64,000 nt of DNA from Variovorax brevis (lineage in GTDB: Bacteria > Pseudomonadota > Gammaproteobacteria > Burkholderiales > Burkholderiaceae_C): the NCBI RefSeq assembly GCF_030317105.1, contig NZ_JASZYG010000025.1, positions 1 through 64,000 of the forward strand, given 5' to 3'. The notes under the pieces were generated by a model, which was given only the letters and a program-made list of their open reading frames with translations, had not been told where the DNA came from and ran no database searches. Positions 1-7,268 of this stretch are shown here, piece after piece; the first letter of the stretch is position 1, and the number at the start of each line of letters is the position of its first letter. The translations under genes and the position numbers were made by a program.

Positions 1-91
1 CGCCAATGAGATGAACGGTCGACCAAGACAGACACTTGGCTTTGCCAACCCCGCTGAGGTACTCTGGCAGACCGTTGCATCGACGGGTTGA
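1..91 (+). mobile_element. IS30-family transposase, C-terminal end only (runs off left edge)
   Basis: The frame starting at base 2 reads NEMNGRPRQTLGFANPAEVL and ends at TGA 89-91. The pattern N-x-RPR-x-TLG(F/W)-x-(T/N)PAEV is the extreme C-terminus of IS30-type DDE transposases, which cut and join DNA for transposition. Only about 29 residues are inside the window, so whether the element is intact cannot be judged here. The downstream inverted repeat of the element should lie within roughly the next 100 bases, but I could not define it without the other end. IS3-family integrases have a related ending (SLGY-x-(T/S)P), which is the main alternative. Confidence 0.6.
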
Positions 92-290
92 GCCCGCCGG
101 AGCCGAAGGCGAGGGACATTCGCGGAGGGGAATACCCGATGTCCTCGGCACGCGCCCCCGCTCCCCTGCTCTCACGTGAGTTTCATGCGTCGCAAAAAAC
201 GTCCAACGCATGGAAAACCGAAATGAAAAAGACCGCCAGAAGCCAACTCCTGACGGCCGTTTGTGACAGCGCGAGAGCGCTGTTGTCATG

Positions 291-1271
291 TCAGTCGATC
301 GCCACCTTCGCGTCCTTGACCAGCTTCGCGTACTTGGTAGTGTCGTCCTTGATCTGCACCGCCATCTGCTCCGGCGTGTTGCCGACCGGCTCGGCGCCAA
401 TCTCGTCCATCCGCTTCTTGAACTCCGGCGACTGGATGATCTTCACCATCTCGGCGTTGAGTTTCGCGACCACGTCTTTCGGCGTTCCCGCAGGCGCCAG
501 CACACCGAACCACGTGCCCTGGTTGAAGTCCTTCAACCCGGACTCCGCGAGTGTCGGAACGTCGGGCATCGCGCTCGAGCGCTTGGCAGTCGTCACCGCC
601 AGCGCACGCAGCTTGCCGCCCTTGATGTGCTGCACCACGGGCGTCAGCGTGTCGAAGGACATGTCGACCTGCCCACCCAACAGGTCCGTCGTCAACGGCG
701 CGCTGCCTTTGTAGGGCACGTGCAGAAGCTCGACGCCCGCCAGCGCGGAGAACTGCGTGCCGATGAGATGCTGAACGGTGCCGTTGCCGTTCGACCCATA
801 GGACAGCTTGCCGGGAGCCGCCTTGGCCTGCGCAATGAGGCCCTTCACGTCCGTCACCGGCGACTTGGCATTGACCACCAGCACGTTGGGCACCATCGCC
901 ACGGTGGTGATCGGCACGAAGCTCTTCTCGAAGTCATAGGGCAGCTTCTTGTAGACGCTCGTTGCGATGGTGTGATGCACCGCGCCCATCAACAGCGTGT
1001 AGCCGTCAGGCTTGGCCTTGGCGACGTAGTCGGCGCCCAGGGTTGCACCGGCGCCGGGCTTGCTCTCGACGATGACGGGCTGTCCCAGGCTCTGGCTGAG
1101 GCTCGTCGTCAAGGAGCGGGCCAGCGCATCGGAACTGCCGCCGGGCGGGAAAGGCACGACCAGCGTGATCGGCTTGGCAGGCCAGGCTTGCGCAGCGGCC
1201 ATGGAAGCAGCGAGACCGAGCGCGATGGCCGCGAGGGCTGAACGCGGGTGAAGAAGGTTGAGTGTGTTCAT
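291..1271 (-). CDS. Bug family tripartite tricarboxylate transporter substrate-binding protein
   Basis: Periplasmic binding protein of the TctC/Bug family, which captures carboxylates for TTT transporters or for sensing. The chosen ATG at 1271 has GGAG about 8 bases upstream and begins MNTLNLLHPRS, followed by a hydrophobic Ala/Leu signal segment ending near AAAQA. The mature protein opens with WPAKPITLVVPFPPGGSSDA, the family hallmark, and carries the later GYTLLMG, PYDF..F.PIT and VPYKGSAPLTTDLLGGQVD motifs. Length is 326 residues, normal for the family. It lies 123 bases downstream of a tartrate/malate-type dehydrogenase on the same strand, suggesting a hydroxy-dicarboxylate ligand. No TctA/TctB membrane genes are nearby, which is common for Bug proteins. 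Confidence 0.93.
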   Translation of the reverse strand: MNTLNLLHPRSALAAIALGLAASMAAAQAWPAKPITLVVPFPPGGSSDALARSLTTSLSQSLGQPVIVESKPGAGATLGADYVAKAKPDGYTLLMGAVHHTIATSVYKKLPYDFEKSFVPITTVAMVPNVLVVNAKSPVTDVKGLIAQAKAAPGKLSYGSNGNGTVQHLIGTQFSALAGVELLHVPYKGSAPLTTDLLGGQVDMSFDTLTPVVQHIKGGKLRALAVTTAKRSSAMPDVPTLAESGLKDFNQGTWFGVLAPAGTPKDVVAKLNAEMVKIIQSPEFKKRMDEIGAEPVGNTPEQMAVQIKDDTTKYAKLVKDAKVAID

Positions 1272-1394
1272 GGTGATGTCTCCTTGTGATGGCCGCACCC
1301 CCGGGCCGGCGCGGCGCGCCGTCCCCTCAGGGTTGAATTCGTTCGAAGAAAGGACCCCGCGCGTTGTCGGGGCCGCGCCGCGTGCAGCGCCGCG

Positions 1395-2483
1395 TCAGGC
1401 AGCCTTGCGCTGCGCGCCGGCGGCCACCAGGTCGCACACGGCCCTGGTCACTTGCGCCGTGGTGGCCGTGCCGCCCAGGTCGCGCGTGTGCAGGGACTTG
1501 TCGGCCGTGATCTTTTCGATGGCGGCCATCACGCGTTGCGCGGCTTCCGTTTCACCGAGGTGTTCCAGCAGCATCACGACCGACCAGAAGGTTCCCACCG
1601 GATTGGCCAGGCCCTTGCCCATGATGTCGAAGGCCGAGCCGTGAATGGGCTCGAACATCGAGGGATAGCGGTGCTCGGGGTCGATGTTGCCGGTGGGTGC
1701 GATGCCCAAGCTGCCCGCGAGCGCTGCGGCCAGGTCGCTCAGGATGTCGGCATGCAGGTTGGTCGCGACGATGGTGTCGAGCGAGGCCGGGTTGTTGATC
1801 ATGCGGGCCGTCGATGCATCGACCAGTTCCTTGTCCCACTTGACGTCCGGGAACTCCTTGCTGACCTGCAGCGCGATCTCGTCCCACATCACCATCGCGT
1901 GGCGCTGGGCGTTGCTCTTGGTGATGACGGTCAGCAGCTTGCGGGGACGCGACTGGGCCAGCTTGAAGGCGAAGCGCATGATGCGTTCGACGCCAGCGCG
2001 CGTCATCATCGAGACGTCGGTGGCGGCTTCGATCGGATGGCCCTGATGCACGCGGCCTCCGACGCCGGAGTATTCGCCCTCGGAGTTCTCGCGGACGATG
2101 ACCCAGTTGAGGTCGTCCGGGCCGCAGCGCTTGAGCGGGCCGTCGATGCCGGGCAGGATGCGCGTGGGGCGCACGTTGGCGTACTGGTCGAAGCCCTGGC
2201 AGATTTTCAGGCGCAGGCCCCAGAGGGTGATGTGGTCGGGGATGTGCGGGTCGCCGGCGGAGCCGAACAGGATCGCGTCCTTGTCGCGCAGTGCGTTCAG
2301 GCCGTCGTCGGGCATCATCACGCCGTGCTCGCGGAAGTAGTCGCCGCCCCAGTCGAAGTTCTCGAACTCAAAGCGCAACGAACTGCTCGCGCCGGCCAAT
2401 GCCTCCAACACCTGCTGGCCGGCAGGAACGACTTCCTTGCCGATGCCGTCGCCAGGGATGGTTGCAATCTTGTATGTCTTCAT
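1395..2483 (-). CDS. tartrate dehydrogenase / D-malate dehydrogenase-type decarboxylating oxidoreductase
   Basis: 362-residue member of the isocitrate/isopropylmalate dehydrogenase superfamily, NAD-dependent and metal-dependent, of the tartrate dehydrogenase (TtuC) / D-malate dehydrogenase (DmlA) branch. Visible signatures are IPGDGIGKEV near residue 9, the substrate-loop arginines (NVRPTRILPG), the ENSEGEYSGVGGR segment, the metal-binding NLHADILSDLAA region and the NAD-binding HGSAFDIMGKGLANPVG near the C-terminus. The start ATG at 2483 has CTCCGGAG upstream. Length matches the family. It is followed by a Bug binding-protein gene, so uptake and oxidation of tartrate or malate in one unit is a reasonable inference. 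The exact substrate cannot be read from sequence. Confidence 0.9.
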   Translation of the reverse strand: MKTYKIATIPGDGIGKEVVPAGQQVLEALAGASSSLRFEFENFDWGGDYFREHGVMMPDDGLNALRDKDAILFGSAGDPHIPDHITLWGLRLKICQGFDQYANVRPTRILPGIDGPLKRCGPDDLNWVIVRENSEGEYSGVGGRVHQGHPIEAATDVSMMTRAGVERIMRFAFKLAQSRPRKLLTVITKSNAQRHAMVMWDEIALQVSKEFPDVKWDKELVDASTARMINNPASLDTIVATNLHADILSDLAAALAGSLGIAPTGNIDPEHRYPSMFEPIHGSAFDIMGKGLANPVGTFWSVVMLLEHLGETEAAQRVMAAIEKITADKSLHTRDLGGTATTAQVTRAVCDLVAAGAQRKAA

Positions 2484-2686
2484 GGGATGTCTCCGGAGTG
2501 GTTGGGTGTGGAGTGAATGTAAGAACCCGAGGGCCTTTCCAACCGGGCCGGAAGTGAATGCATCGTTAACCTGAATTCAACAGTGGCGGCAAGAAAACCG
2601 TGGGCCAGCGCGTGCACATCGAGGGCAACGGGGAGCCGGCGCGCGTCATTCCGCAGTAGCAGCGCCGCACCGTCCATGCGCGACGG

Positions 2687-3124
2687 TCAGGGCATTTGCG
2701 CCAGCAGGTCCAGCGTCAGCCGATCGCCCTGCCCTTCGAAGAACTTCTTCAACGCCTTCCCGAAGACCGGCTCGCCGGGCGCAATGGCGCCGAACAGCGT
2801 CACGCACGACCTGAACTTGAGGTCGTCCGGCGAATGAAAGATCTGGTGCGCCGTCCGGCCCTGCACGGACAGCACCAGTGCCGTGCAGTGCTTCAAGCGC
2901 TCGCCGAGCACGGGATGCTGCCAGTAGGCCAGCGCTTCCGCGCGGGAAGCAATGCCGTAGTGCCTGGCCGTCGAACTGCGCCCCAGTTGCGCGAGCTGGG
3001 GAAAGACGAACCACATCCAGTGGCTGGCCTTGTCGCCGGCAGCAAGCTCGGCGCAGACGTCGGCGTAGACGGGGTTCTGCGCGGCGACGAATCGCTGGAG
3101 TTGGTGCGGGTCGTCATCGGTCAT
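2687..3124 (-). CDS. DUF1810 family protein
   Basis: 145 residues from ATG 3124 (CAGGAG upstream). The sequence starts MTDDDPHQLQRFVAAQNPVY and contains SHWMWFVFPQ, LGRSSTARHYGI and RTAHQIFHSPDDLKFRSC, the conserved core of DUF1810 (YfeN/calpastatin-like). It is a soluble cytoplasmic protein with no known biochemical role. An upstream in-frame ATG at 3157 would add 11 residues but lacks a ribosome-binding site. It is transcribed alone and points away from the tRNA gene. Confidence 0.88.
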   Translation of the reverse strand: MTDDDPHQLQRFVAAQNPVYADVCAELAAGDKASHWMWFVFPQLAQLGRSSTARHYGIASRAEALAYWQHPVLGERLKHCTALVLSVQGRTAHQIFHSPDDLKFRSCVTLFGAIAPGEPVFGKALKKFFEGQGDRLTLDLLAQMP

Positions 3125-3254
3125 CTGCGTCTCCTGGCGGGAAAGGCTGCCATCCATTCTTCATCAGGAATTCAAGGAATGCACGGCCCGCGCCCGGCGC
3201 TGCCGCCACGCATGGCAAAATCGTGGGCTTCGCGGCTGATCTGCAGCCGCATGA

Positions 3255-3331
3255 CTGTCCGTAGCTCAGTTGGATAGAGCAACAGCCTTCTAAGCTGTGG
3301 GTCGGGGGTTCGATCCCCTCCGGACAGGCCA
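3255..3331 (+). tRNA. tRNA-Arg(UCU), CCA encoded
   Basis: A complete cloverleaf can be drawn. The acceptor stem CTGTCCG (3255-3261) pairs with CGGACAG (3321-3327). The D arm is GCTC..GAGC, the anticodon stem is ACAGC/GCTGT with loop CTTCTAA giving anticodon TCT, the T arm is GGGGG-TTCGATC-CCCTC, the discriminator is G, and CCA is encoded at 3329-3331. Anticodon UCU reads AGA/AGG arginine codons, which are rare in such GC-rich genomes. Confidence 0.95.
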
Positions 3332-3403
3332 ACCATGGCTCAGGACGCAGCTTGGCAAATCCTTGCGCTTTGGTCGATGACGCAATAGTCCGGCGCTTGC
3401 GAG

Positions 3404-4024
3404 TCAGCCCGGCGAGCCGACCTTGCAGCGCTGTTCCGCGCCACCCGGCAATTGCACCAGGGCCTCGGGCCCCTTCTGCCAGAACGTGCCCTCGCCGCCC
3501 GGGTACGTGCCGCCGTACTTCGCGCCCGAACCCGAGGATCCGATGCTCATCACAAGGCTGATGTCGCCACCGGCGAGCAAGGCCAGCGGCGGCTCCACGT
3601 TGACAAAAGTCGCCTTCATCGGCGCACCTTGCGGACAAGTCACCGAAACAGGTCCGATGCTCACGCCACCCCTGGCTCGCGCGCCCGCATAGCCCGCGCG
3701 AAGCTCCGCGATGCGAATGACGTAGTTGTCGCGAATGCAGGCCTTGGCGTCCTCCGACTTCCAGCAGTCGTCACGGCCCTTGATCCAACCCCGCTGCGTG
3801 GCGACCAACTCGTTCATGCGCTTCGTGCCCAGGCCCGGCGTGCTGCGCGCAAGGCCGTACAGGCGTGCGTTCTCCCCGTCCAGCGCTGCCAGCATCTCAT
3901 CCTTGCAGATGGCTTCTTCCGCGGCGCCCTTGGGTGCGGCACAACTGAAGCTGGGCGATGCGGCAAGAGCCTGCGCGGCTGCCAGCAGCGCCAAGGTCAG
4001 GAGCGCGATGGGGCGAGCAATCAT
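3404..4024 (-). CDS. periplasmic LprI-like + MliC-like lysozyme inhibitor protein
   Basis: 206 residues. The start at ATG 4024 is preferred because AAGGA lies just upstream and a clean signal peptide follows (MIARPIALLTLALLAAAQALA); in-frame ATGs at 4042 and 4057 lack one. The N-terminal half resembles the LprI/DUF1311 fold (FSCAAPKGAAEEAICKD, GWIKGRDDCW, conserved Cys pairs). The C-terminal part (about 125-205) has the C-type lysozyme inhibitor pattern: VTCPQG near its start, then SGSGAKYGG, FWQKGPEALV and a closing Cys (QRCK). MliC uses an equivalent SG(A/S)KY segment to enter the lysozyme active site. The predicted role is protection of cell-wall peptidoglycan in the periplasm. Family assignment is by motif only. 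Confidence 0.7.
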   Translation of the reverse strand: MIARPIALLTLALLAAAQALAASPSFSCAAPKGAAEEAICKDEMLAALDGENARLYGLARSTPGLGTKRMNELVATQRGWIKGRDDCWKSEDAKACIRDNYVIRIAELRAGYAGARARGGVSIGPVSVTCPQGAPMKATFVNVEPPLALLAGGDISLVMSIGSSGSGAKYGGTYPGGEGTFWQKGPEALVQLPGGAEQRCKVGSPG

Positions 4025-4053
4025 TGCGTGATCCTTTTTCATTTCGGGGCTCG

Positions 4054-4803
4054 TCATGAGGCGGAAGGATGATCGTCGAACGGATTGTCGCGATGAAGCC
4101 CCATGCCAGTGCCATCGCCACCACTCTGCTGGCCACCCCCGCTGCGTCCCCCACCACGCCCTGCGCCGCCGCGCGCCGCCGATGCGCCCGCACGAAGCGG
4201 CCCCTGCCTGGGAATGGAAAGCTGTCCGGGAATGGGCTCCAGATCGAGCACGTCGCGAATGAAGGTGCGCAGCGAGACGACGAGTTCTGCCGTTTCAACG
4301 CTGCGGCCCGCCACCATGTCGTTGGCGGCGCGCACAGCAAGCTCGACCTGCTCTTCGGTGCCCAGGAGGATGACGTCCGACAGCGCCGCTTCCACCGCGT
4401 CACGTATGCGGCGTCGCCGGTCAGCGCCCGGCGTGTCGTGCACGGCCGTGGCGTCGGTGGTCGGATCGCCGGGCGCCTGCGTAGCATCGGCGCGCATGCG
4501 CAGGTCGCGCAGGTGGCTCGGGTCCACGGCCAGTTCACCCGTGAAAGATCCGCCTAGCGTCTTGTAGGCCGCGATGAGCGTCTTCAGGCGCTCATTGATC
4601 TGACGGTTCTGCCGCTCGCGCCGCTGCTGCACGCTGTGCATGACGAGCAGGCGAACCCCGACCGCCACCAGCGACACCACCACCAGGCCGAGCAGCGTCG
4701 ACAGGATGCCTTGCCAGGAACTGAAGTCGATGGAATTGCGCACCGTGGGCGTGTGTTGTTGTTTCGCGCGATCAGGTCGCCCAACGATCTTAGAGCCCGG
4801 CAC
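4054..4803 (-). CDS. single-pass membrane protein of unknown function
   Basis: 249 residues as drawn. One transmembrane helix lies at about residues 33-55 (ILSTLLGLVVVSLVAVGVRL), followed by a basic segment (QQRRERQNRQINERL) and a soluble domain with two helical stretches (RIRDAVEAALSDVILLG, VETAELVVSLRTFIRDVLDL). It ends in a Gly/Arg-rich low-complexity tail (GGAGRGGGRSGGG). I do not recognise a family. An internal GTG start giving VRNSIDFSSW may be the true N-terminus. It sits 29 bases upstream of the lysozyme-inhibitor-like gene on the same strand, so the two may be cotranscribed. Confidence 0.6.
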   Translation of the reverse strand: MPGSKIVGRPDRAKQQHTPTVRNSIDFSSWQGILSTLLGLVVVSLVAVGVRLLVMHSVQQRRERQNRQINERLKTLIAAYKTLGGSFTGELAVDPSHLRDLRMRADATQAPGDPTTDATAVHDTPGADRRRRIRDAVEAALSDVILLGTEEQVELAVRAANDMVAGRSVETAELVVSLRTFIRDVLDLEPIPGQLSIPRQGPLRAGASAARGGAGRGGGRSGGGQQSGGDGTGMGLHRDNPFDDHPSAS

Positions 4804-5024
4804 ACATAGGCAACGTAGGACGTCCGCGCATGGCGCCTTTGCCGAACTTTGGGGTCAACGCGCAAACCATCCCGCGCCCATCACCGGGAACAGCTCCAAC
4901 CTGAAGCCGCACCGTCAGCGGCGATGCATTGCAGACCGGACAACAAACCCTTTTGTCACTGCCACCTTGCAGACCGGTCCACCAAAGCCTATAACGGTAC
5001 GCCCCAACCGACCGAGGAGGCGAC

Positions 5025-5210
5025 ATGCCTGATAGCCTGCCGAAAGATTTCAAGCCACTGGATCCCGGTCGAATCCTTGAAGATGACGAACTGGAGTTGC
5101 AGTACTGGTCCATGCACCTTCGATGCTCCGAGGCGGAACTGCGGGACGCCATCTCCAGGGTCGGCAATCACATCACCGCAGTGCGCGACCATCTCGCGTC
5201 GCGCGAATGA
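5025..5210 (+). CDS. DUF3606 domain protein
   Basis: 61 residues, ATG 5025 with GAGGAG 7-8 bases upstream. MPDSLPKDFKPLDPGRILEDD, LQYWSMHLRCSEAELRDAI and VGNHITAVRDHL fit the short DUF3606 family common in Burkholderiales and Xanthomonadales. The second half looks like a helix-turn-helix-like pair of helices, but no function is established. It converges with the large minus-strand cassette that ends at 5237. Confidence 0.8.
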   Translation: MPDSLPKDFKPLDPGRILEDDELELQYWSMHLRCSEAELRDAISRVGNHITAVRDHLASRE

Positions 5211-5236
5211 TCCAGGCCTCCCGGGTGGCAGGCCAG

Positions 5237-7243
5237 TTACTCGTCCACCTGATCGAAGCGCAACCCGCTCGACCCTTCACCCCGCCCGACCTGGCGCCGG
5301 AACGAGGTCCACACCCAACTCGACCCGTCGGTCCAGCGCGCCATGCGCCGTGCGCGCGTGACGTGCGCGCCTTCACGCGGCACTTCTTCGTCATACAGCA
5401 GCAGTGAGGCGCCGGCATTGAGCACCGTGCCTTGTGCCGGATGAATCTTTCCCGAGCCATCCGGCTGCAAGACAGCGCCGCGCTTGAGACGCTGCACGAC
5501 CTTTCCGCCCTCCGCGGGCATCTGCACCGGCAGCAACGGGATCCAGTTGCCCGGCACGGTGGATGACAGCACATAGCGCGGCAGCGCGTTCGCATCGACG
5601 GCGGGCGGGGCAGGCGTCGCCTCCTGCGTTTCATACTCGATCCGCTGCACTGCCTGTTCCACCGGACTTTCGATGCTGCGCTCAATGGCCCATGCCAAAT
5701 TCGCCATCTCGTCGCGCATCAAGAGCACGTCTTCGAGGGGGCCGCCTTCGACGACGCGGCCGAGCGAAGGCGGCAGGAAGAACAGGTTGGCCTGCGGCGA
5801 CTTGATCGGCACTTCGCCCGCACGGCGCAGGCAAGCGAGTTGCCACATCGACCAGTACGGCTGCGGCAGGGCCGGGTCACCGAGCGGACGCAGCAGGCTG
5901 CGCACGCCGAAAGTGTCGGTCACCACCAGCGAATCGACGCGCGTCAAGGAGCCGACAGGCAGCGTCAGCGGCACGACGAACCAGTCGTTGCCGTAGCTGC
6001 CCGCGTACTCGATCACCATCAGTTGCGCGAGATCGGTCGGGCCGACGGGCAACAGGCCGTAGGCGATGCGTGCGTCTTCCATCTCCCAGAAACGCGAGGC
6101 CGGTGCGCCGCGGATGTTGACGGGCGCGGGCACGGTCGTTTCGACGACGCTGCTGAGCTTACGGTCGCCGTCGGTGCCCATGCGGACTTCGAGGTTGCGA
6201 TCAAAACTGCTCCAGTCGAGGCGGCCATCGTCGAACTCTGCCGCTGTGAGCGCAATCTCGTCTTCCGGCTTGTCGGACAGGCGTGCCGCCACCGAGACGG
6301 CGTATTCCAGCCGCGTCGGTTGCCATGCGTCGTCGGTCGAGGTGCCCGCGGGTTCGCTCGCAAGGCCGTCGTACCACGCGAGCCATTCCGCAGCCGTCTG
6401 CTGCACCTCGGCGCGGTCGGCAACGGCGATCTTAAATGCGGTGTCGAGCACCACCTGCGCGGCGCCGCCATTGCGGAAGGCATCGGCAAGGCGGCGTGCG
6501 TCGGGGGCGCGGCCGACCATGGTCTGCATGAAGCGCGAGGTCGCTTCGTCCAGTGGCTCGGCGTCGGGCGGTGGCGCAGGCAGCGGCTGCAGGGCAAAGC
6601 GCGTGATGAAGGCCGTGCGGTAGCTCTTCGACAGCGGCTGTGTCTCCAGCATGCGCAGGAATTGCAGGCCAGCCTCCACCGCCAGCGTCAGCATGCGCGC
6701 ATCGCTCGCGCTGGCGGGGCGCATGCGGCGGCGCTCGACCTGCACTTCCAGCGGCATGCCCAGCGGGTCGTACGCGGGCGCCTGAACCCGCGTGTCGTGC
6801 TTCAACTCGCCGAGGTGGCAGCGCGACAGCATGGCACTGGTCGCACGCACGCGGGCCTGCACGGGTGAGCCCGTGTCCTCGGCCTGGAATTCGCCCACCT
6901 GCCACTGCCGCGCGAGGAACCACAGCGGATCGAACACGCGTGCGCTGCTGCCGCTGGACATTGCGTCGTCGCGGCATTGCGGCTCCAGCCGCGTCCAGCT
7001 CGTGATCGACGCGCTGCTCGGACCCGAAGGAGGCGGCGGCGTCGGTTGCGGTGGCGGCGGAGGAGGACGCGGTGGCGGCGGCGGGCGCGGTGGTGGCGGA
7101 TCCGGCGGTTCGGGTGGCTCTGGCGGCTGCTTGGGCAGGCGCGGCAGCGGTGGCTGCGGCGCCTTGGGCAGCGCGGCCTTGCCCGCGGACTTCTTCGTGG
7201 CCTTCTTTGCGGCTGCCGCTGGCGGCTTGGGCTTCACTGGCAT
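5237..7243 (-). CDS. uncharacterised 668-aa cassette protein with polyproline N-terminus
   Basis: Last gene of the five-gene minus-strand cassette, starting 25 bases after its upstream neighbour. Residues 1-75 are a Lys/Ala then Pro-rich linker (long PPPP and PEPPEPPDPPPP runs). The folded part begins with SWTRLEP (82-88) and a Trp/aromatic block DPLWFLARQWQVGEF (105-119) followed by EDTGSPV. I believe this block recurs in unannotated proteins of other bacteria, but I cannot name a family. There is no signal peptide or membrane helix. The C-terminal region has VLSSTVPGNWIPLLPVQMP and a closing RARRMARWTDGSSWVW segment, suggesting beta-rich structure. Its role is unknown; the context suggests a part of a multi-protein assembly. 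Confidence 0.75.
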   Translation of the reverse strand: MPVKPKPPAAAAKKATKKSAGKAALPKAPQPPLPRLPKQPPEPPEPPDPPPPRPPPPPRPPPPPPQPTPPPPSGPSSASITSWTRLEPQCRDDAMSSGSSARVFDPLWFLARQWQVGEFQAEDTGSPVQARVRATSAMLSRCHLGELKHDTRVQAPAYDPLGMPLEVQVERRRMRPASASDARMLTLAVEAGLQFLRMLETQPLSKSYRTAFITRFALQPLPAPPPDAEPLDEATSRFMQTMVGRAPDARRLADAFRNGGAAQVVLDTAFKIAVADRAEVQQTAAEWLAWYDGLASEPAGTSTDDAWQPTRLEYAVSVAARLSDKPEDEIALTAAEFDDGRLDWSSFDRNLEVRMGTDGDRKLSSVVETTVPAPVNIRGAPASRFWEMEDARIAYGLLPVGPTDLAQLMVIEYAGSYGNDWFVVPLTLPVGSLTRVDSLVVTDTFGVRSLLRPLGDPALPQPYWSMWQLACLRRAGEVPIKSPQANLFFLPPSLGRVVEGGPLEDVLLMRDEMANLAWAIERSIESPVEQAVQRIEYETQEATPAPPAVDANALPRYVLSSTVPGNWIPLLPVQMPAEGGKVVQRLKRGAVLQPDGSGKIHPAQGTVLNAGASLLLYDEEVPREGAHVTRARRMARWTDGSSWVWTSFRRQVGRGEGSSGLRFDQVDE

Positions 7244-7268
7244 GGCATTTCCTGCTCAGTACGGCGTT

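Noticed and set aside
3255..5237. tRNA-Arg as an integration site for the 5.2-20.6 kb cassette
   Set aside because: No repeat of the tRNA 3' end and no integrase were seen in the window; the cassette starts about 1.9 kb from the tRNA with ordinary genes between.
7020..7110. GGC/GGT-rich tract as a simple-sequence repeat or CRISPR-like array
   Set aside because: It is the antisense of the proline codons of the 668-aa protein; units are irregular and no CRISPR spacing is present.
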